DNA of 64,000 bases from Amarobacter sp964507025 (GTDB lineage: Bacteria > Chloroflexota > Dehalococcoidia > Tepidiformales > Tepidiformaceae). The notes under the pieces are model-generated. The model did no database searches. It had not been told where the DNA came from and saw only the letters and a list, made by a program, of their open reading frames with translations. A program made the translations under genes and the position numbers. Shown piece after piece: positions 60,299 to 64,000 of the stretch. The stretch's first letter is position 1. Every line of letters begins with the position of its first letter. The stretch lies in NCBI GenBank assembly GCA_964507025.1, contig CAZDOK010000011.1, forward strand, positions 50,244-114,243. Reading direction: 5' to 3'.

Positions 60299-61094
60299 TG
60301 CGGCCGCGGGCAGCCCGGCAGGGCAGAGCGGCGAGGCGGAGTTCCTGGGCGACCTGATCTCGCCGATTTCGGGCGGGCGCGTGCCGCGGCACGTGGCGAT
60401 CATCATGGATGGCAACGGCCGGTGGGCGACACAGCGCGGCCTGCCGCGAGTAGCGGGGCACCGGGCGGGTACGGAGAACATTCGGCGCGTCATCGAGCGG
60501 TTCGCCGACCATGGCGTGAAGTACCTGACGCTCTACGCATTCAGCACGGAGAACTGGCAACGGCCTCAACCGGAGGTACGGGCGCTCATCCGGCTGCTGC
60601 ACTTCTTCATCCGGCGCGAGCTGGCCAACCTCCACAAGAACAACGTGCGGCTGCAGATGCTGGGCCACATGGAGACGCTGCCCGACTGGCTCCAGCGGCG
60701 AGTGCGGAACGCGATGGAGCTCACCAGGGCCAACACGGGCATGGTGCTCAACATCTGCTTCAGTTACGGCGGACGCGACGACATCGTAATGGCGGTCCGG
60801 CGGGTCATCCAGGAAGAGATCCCGGCGACCGAGGTGACCGAGGAGGTGCTGGGCCGCTACCTTTCGACGGGCACGATGCCGGACCCCGATCTGGTGATCC
60901 GGACGGCGGGCGACCTGCGCATCTCGAATTTTCTGCTGTGGCAGTCGGCCTACGCCGAGCTGTACTTCACGGACGCGTTCTGGCCGGACTTTGGGCGCGA
61001 GGACATCGACATCGCGCTGGCCGAGTACGGGCGGCGCAAGCGGAAGTTCGGTGGGCTGCTTCCCGAGGACATCGAGGCGTTCAAGAAGTCCTGA
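60288..61094 (+). CDS. uppS: (di-trans,poly-cis)-undecaprenyl-diphosphate synthase
   Basis: A 268-aa cis-prenyltransferase making the lipid carrier for wall and glycan synthesis. IIMDGNGRWATQRG (about 39-52; catalytic Asp), HRAGTENIRRVI, YAFSTENWQRP (about 84-94), and RTAGDLRISNFLLWQSAYAE (about 205-224). Start TTG 60288 overlaps frr. Confidence 0.94.
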   Translation: MKPDAAAGSPAGQSGEAEFLGDLISPISGGRVPRHVAIIMDGNGRWATQRGLPRVAGHRAGTENIRRVIERFADHGVKYLTLYAFSTENWQRPQPEVRALIRLLHFFIRRELANLHKNNVRLQMLGHMETLPDWLQRRVRNAMELTRANTGMVLNICFSYGGRDDIVMAVRRVIQEEIPATEVTEEVLGRYLSTGTMPDPDLVIRTAGDLRISNFLLWQSAYAELYFTDAFWPDFGREDIDIALAEYGRRKRKFGGLLPEDIEAFKKS

Positions 61095-61141
61095 AGCGAT
61101 GCGTTTCGCCCGTTGAAGGCGGCCCGCCTACACTCGGGCAG

Positions 61142-61954
61142 GTGGCGCGCTCCAACCTCCAGCTGCGATTCATGACCGCCGCGGCGGGCCTGCCACTCGT
61201 CGCGATCGTCGCGTGGATAGGCGAGTGGCCGTTCGCGCTGGTGCTGGCAGGGATCGCGCTGCTCGCCTCGGCGGAGTTCGTGCACGGGTGGCTCATCCCG
61301 TCGATGCCCATCCGGCAGGTGATCGGCCAGGGGCCGACGATGGCTATCCCGGCAGTGCTCGTCGCCGGGGTGCACGTCGACACGCGCTTCCTGTGGATGG
61401 GGGCCGGGTTCGCAGTCCTCTTCGCCATCCTCGGCTATGCGCCAACGAACGCCTTCGGGCCTCGCAAACCCTTTCGCGTGTACTGCTGGCTGGTGCTGTA
61501 CCTGGGGCTGATGCTCTCGACGCTCATGCTGGTGCGCGATGTCGACGACGGGCGGAAGTGGTTCTTCCTGGGGCTCCTTTCGACATTCGCGGTGGACACA
61601 GGCGCCTACGCTGTCGGGCGTGCGATAGGCCGGCACAAGATGGCACCGAAGATCAGCCCGAAGAAAACGTGGGAGGGGGCGGTTGGCGGTGCGGTGGCGG
61701 GCGCGGCCGCGGTGTTCGCGCTGAATAGCCTGTTCGATACCGGGGTGGGCGCGGGGGCCATCTGGCACCTGGCCGTGGCCGTACCGCCCGCGGCGATCCT
61801 TGGGGACCTGCTGGAGAGCTGGATGAAGCGGCGGATGGGCGTGAAGGACGCCTCGGGCCTGCTCCCGGGGCACGGCGGCTTCATGGACCGGCTGGACTCG
61901 GTGCTGGTGGTGTTCCCGCTGCTGTACCTGTTCCTGCAGATCCGCGTGCTTTGA
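61142..61954 (+). CDS. cdsA: phosphatidate cytidylyltransferase
   Basis: A 270-aa integral membrane CTP:phosphatidate cytidylyltransferase making CDP-diacylglycerol. About seven or eight hydrophobic helices, and the C-terminal signature ESWMKRRMGVKDASGLLPGH, then GGFMDRLDS (about 219-247). GTG 61142 is the first sensible start. Last gene of the rpsB cluster. Confidence 0.93.
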   Translation: MARSNLQLRFMTAAAGLPLVAIVAWIGEWPFALVLAGIALLASAEFVHGWLIPSMPIRQVIGQGPTMAIPAVLVAGVHVDTRFLWMGAGFAVLFAILGYAPTNAFGPRKPFRVYCWLVLYLGLMLSTLMLVRDVDDGRKWFFLGLLSTFAVDTGAYAVGRAIGRHKMAPKISPKKTWEGAVGGAVAGAAAVFALNSLFDTGVGAGAIWHLAVAVPPAAILGDLLESWMKRRMGVKDASGLLPGHGGFMDRLDSVLVVFPLLYLFLQIRVL

Positions 61955-61988
61955 TAGGCTGGATGTATTCCGCTCGCCCGAGGCCAGC

Positions 61989-62861
61989 ATGACAACGGCA
62001 ATCGAGGGCACCGACCTCCAGCACCGGTACGCAGACATCAACGGCATCCGCATGCACTACGTGGAGGCGGGGTCGGGCGAGCTGGTAGTCCTGCTCCATG
62101 GCTTCCCGGAGTTCTGGTACTCGTGGCGGCATCAGATCCTGGCACTCGCGCCGCATTGCCGGGTGATCGTGCCCGACCTGCGCGGGTACAACGAGACGGA
62201 GAACACCGGCCCGTACGACATCGAAACGCTCCAGGAGGACGTGGCCGCGCTGATCCGGGAGGCGGGCGAAGAGAGCGCGCACATTGTGGGACACGACTGG
62301 GGCGGGGCGGTGGCATGGATGCTGGCGATCCAGTGCCCGGAACGGGTGCGATCGCTGGTGGTCTGCAACCTGCCGCATCCGGCAGTGTTCCTCAACGGCG
62401 TACGGCACCCGCGGCAGATGCTCCGCAGCTGGTACATGGGTTTCTTCCAGCTTCCATGGCTGCCCGAGAAGGCGCTGGCGGCGGACCGCTACCACCGCCT
62501 GGCCCGTAAGTTGATCCGCGATTGCCGTCCGGGCACATTCACGCGGGAAGACGTGAAGGCGTATCTCGAGGCGTGGCGCAGGCAGGGGCTCGGCGGGGGC
62601 ATCAACTGGTACCGCGCGCTCGCGCGGAACCGGCCGAAGCTTCCCGACCCGACACCGCTGGTGGTGGCCCCCACGACGTTGATCTGGGGCGACGGCGATG
62701 CCTACCTGGGGAAAGAGCTGACGGAAGGCACGGAGCGCCATGTCGCCGACCTGACCGTGCACCACCTCCCGGGGGTCTCGCACTGGGTGCAGCAGGAGGC
62801 GCCGGCGGAAGTGAACACGTACCTGCTCCAGCATCTCGAACGGGTGCGAGCGCTTGACTGA
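61989..62861 (+). CDS. epoxide hydrolase-like alpha/beta hydrolase
   Basis: A 290-aa alpha/beta hydrolase. HGFPEFWYSWRHQI (37-50) carries the HGxP motif, GHDWGG (101-106) places Asp103 as nucleophile, and a cap lies at about 135-210. These mark soluble epoxide hydrolases (or dehalogenases). His in PGVSHWVQQ (about 268) is the general base. The Asp near 246 (GDGDAYLG) is the acid. Substrate unknown. Overlaps the next TTG by eight bases. Confidence 0.88.
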   Translation: MTTAIEGTDLQHRYADINGIRMHYVEAGSGELVVLLHGFPEFWYSWRHQILALAPHCRVIVPDLRGYNETENTGPYDIETLQEDVAALIREAGEESAHIVGHDWGGAVAWMLAIQCPERVRSLVVCNLPHPAVFLNGVRHPRQMLRSWYMGFFQLPWLPEKALAADRYHRLARKLIRDCRPGTFTREDVKAYLEAWRRQGLGGGINWYRALARNRPKLPDPTPLVVAPTTLIWGDGDAYLGKELTEGTERHVADLTVHHLPGVSHWVQQEAPAEVNTYLLQHLERVRALD

Positions 62862-63681
62862 CGACACCGAGGCGAAACTGGAGGCGATGATCTTCCAGGC
62901 GGAGGAGACGCCGCTCCTGCTCCGGAAGAAGGTGGTCGGTGGGATCGTCCTTGCATTTCTGCTGACGGCGGTCGTGTACGTGGTCACCACCGAGTATTTC
63001 GGGCTTTCGTACAGGATAGACGCCGAACCGTTCCAGGAGTGGGTGGAAGAGCGGGGCGTGCTGGCGCCGATCGTGTTCATCCTGGTGATGGCGCTCTCCG
63101 TGCTGTTCGCTCCCGTGCCGAACGCGCCCATCTACATCGCCGCAGGGATTGTCTGGGGGCCGGTGCTGGGGACGGCGTATTGCATGGCGGGCCTGACACT
63201 CGGTTCGGCGCTGGCGTTCTGGATCGCGCGCCGGGTGGGCCGGAAGCACCTCCCCAGGCTCATCGGGCACAGGATGGCCAACCGGCTCGACACGCTGGTC
63301 GAAGACATGGGCGGCCGAGTGGTGTTCTGGTCGCGCATGATCCCGGCGGTGAACTTCGACTGGGTCAGCTTCGTCGCGGGGATGACGGCGGTGCCCTTCC
63401 GCGTGTTCATCATCTACAGCTTCCTCGGGATGCTCTTCCCGACGGGGCTGACGGTAGTAGCCGGGGACGGGCTCGGACGTGACCCGCGGATCACGCTGGT
63501 TGCGGGGGGCATCTGGGTGGGGGTGATCCTGGCGAGCGCAGGGTACTTCTGGGCGCGCCGCAAGCACCTGATGGGCGAGGGCGGGCGCGGGCCAGATCCG
63601 GGGGCAGTCACTCCCGCCGAATTGGGGACGCCGGCGGCGGTGGTAGGGGAACGGCCTATCTCCGGCGCCGATGAGACGTAG
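62854..63681 (+). CDS. TVP38/TMEM64 (DedA-superfamily) membrane protein
   Basis: A 275-aa polytopic membrane protein of the VTT/SNARE-associated family. TM1 near 25-48 (GIVLAFLLTAVVYVV), then FILVMALSVLFAPVPNAPIYIAAG (core quoted as SVLFAPVPNAPIYIAAG), the family GxxxG/FWIARRVGRK and a re-entrant SFVAGMTAVPFRVF. Members are lipid scramblases or transporters. A long cytoplasmic acidic/Gly tail (about 230-275). Start TTG 62854. Confidence 0.82.
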   Translation: MTDDTEAKLEAMIFQAEETPLLLRKKVVGGIVLAFLLTAVVYVVTTEYFGLSYRIDAEPFQEWVEERGVLAPIVFILVMALSVLFAPVPNAPIYIAAGIVWGPVLGTAYCMAGLTLGSALAFWIARRVGRKHLPRLIGHRMANRLDTLVEDMGGRVVFWSRMIPAVNFDWVSFVAGMTAVPFRVFIIYSFLGMLFPTGLTVVAGDGLGRDPRITLVAGGIWVGVILASAGYFWARRKHLMGEGGRGPDPGAVTPAELGTPAAVVGERPISGADET

Positions 63682-64000
63682 GACAATCCCGCCAACACGC
63701 ATGGCGGTCCTCTCATGGCGGTCACCCGCTTCCCTTCGCACCTCAGGCTCGTAGGCACAGGCCATCCGCACGGGGCATCCGCCGCGGCGCCGACACGCAT
63801 CCATCCCGAGCTGCTGGTACACGATGAGTGAAACCACGGCGAGCACCGCGGAGCCGGCCACGAAAACCAGCACGAATCCGAGCGCACGGACGAAGTCGAA
63901 TCGCCTTTTTGGCTTGATGAAGACAGGTGTCGGCGTGGGTCTCGAGTCTTGCGAGCTCGTCTGTGAGCTCACTTGACTGCTCAATCCAGCGGGCGTCCAC
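63682..64000 (-). other. possible start of a small membrane protein, frame unresolved
   Basis: On the minus strand a TTG at 63984 opens a plausible N-terminus: Ser/Gln/Thr-rich stretch, PKRRFDFVRALGFVLVFVAG and one TM helix (to about residue 60). The same frame then runs on as antisense of the TVP38 gene to 62602, which is not credible as protein. A different frame stops at 63743-63745. A frameshift or a short unrecognised gene is possible. Confidence 0.3.

Overview
The window is a G+C-rich bacterial chromosome segment with about 60 closely packed genes, many overlapping by 4 bp (ATGA/GTGA) and many starting with GTG or TTG. The gene set fits a Chloroflexota lineage, possibly Dehalococcoidia/Tepidiformia-like: a 2-oxoacid:ferredoxin oxidoreductase alpha chain with fused gamma domain, a GuaB3-type IMP dehydrogenase relative, a short EF-Ts, paired family III CoA-transferases, and an rpsB-tsf-pyrH-frr-uppS-cdsA cluster. 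That assignment is inference from gene content and composition; no rRNA or tRNA gene was seen.

Layout. 1-2.4 kb: alpha/beta hydrolase (cut by the left edge), lytic transglycosylase, DinB-like protein. 2.4-5.3 kb: an island of visibly lower G+C with a small HTH ORF, an aromatic-rich protein of unknown function and an exported alpha/alpha-toroid protein. 5.4-9.7 kb: TerB-like protein, comM, unknown protein, MocR regulator. 9.7-14.1 kb: a stand-alone SF1 helicase-PLD nuclease gene resembling the Mokosh type II defence protein MkoC. It is bracketed by two inverted copies of an unusual element: arrays of 10/11-bp-phased half-sites ending in a palindrome, plus a conserved leader. 14-18 kb: hydrolase, lipoprotein, cytidylate kinase-like protein and a tandem HD/HD-GYP protein. 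18.4-22.4 kb: korA-korB enclosed by two CBS-domain genes. 22.5-26.6 kb: LysR, PHP protein, a small membrane protein behind a promoter with three SOS-like boxes, and rel. 26.7-40.9 kb: translation and DNA-repair housekeeping (hisS, prfA, prmC, HAD phosphatase, guaB3, rsmI, metG, tatD, polyprenyl synthase, recO, recR, ybaB, dnaX). 40.9-46.5 kb: two CoA-transferases with a nitronate monooxygenase, small envelope proteins and a membrane-anchored cyclophilin. 46.6-57.2 kb: a long minus-strand cluster birA-hisE-hisG-lipoprotein-phospholipase-like-hisD-hisC-hisB-APH kinase-helical partner-Nudix-murE. 57.2-57.6 kb: a leader-peptide/terminator arrangement in front of birA, divergent from the rpsB promoter. 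57.6-63.7 kb: rpsB-tsf-pyrH-frr-uppS-cdsA, an epoxide-hydrolase-like gene and a TVP38/DedA-type membrane protein.

The most distinctive observations are the paralogous phased-repeat promoter/leader elements around the Mokosh-like gene, the triple GAAC-N4-GTG operator in front of a small membrane protein, the attenuator-like leader before birA, and the low-G+C two-gene island. All functional statements rest on motif recognition by eye.
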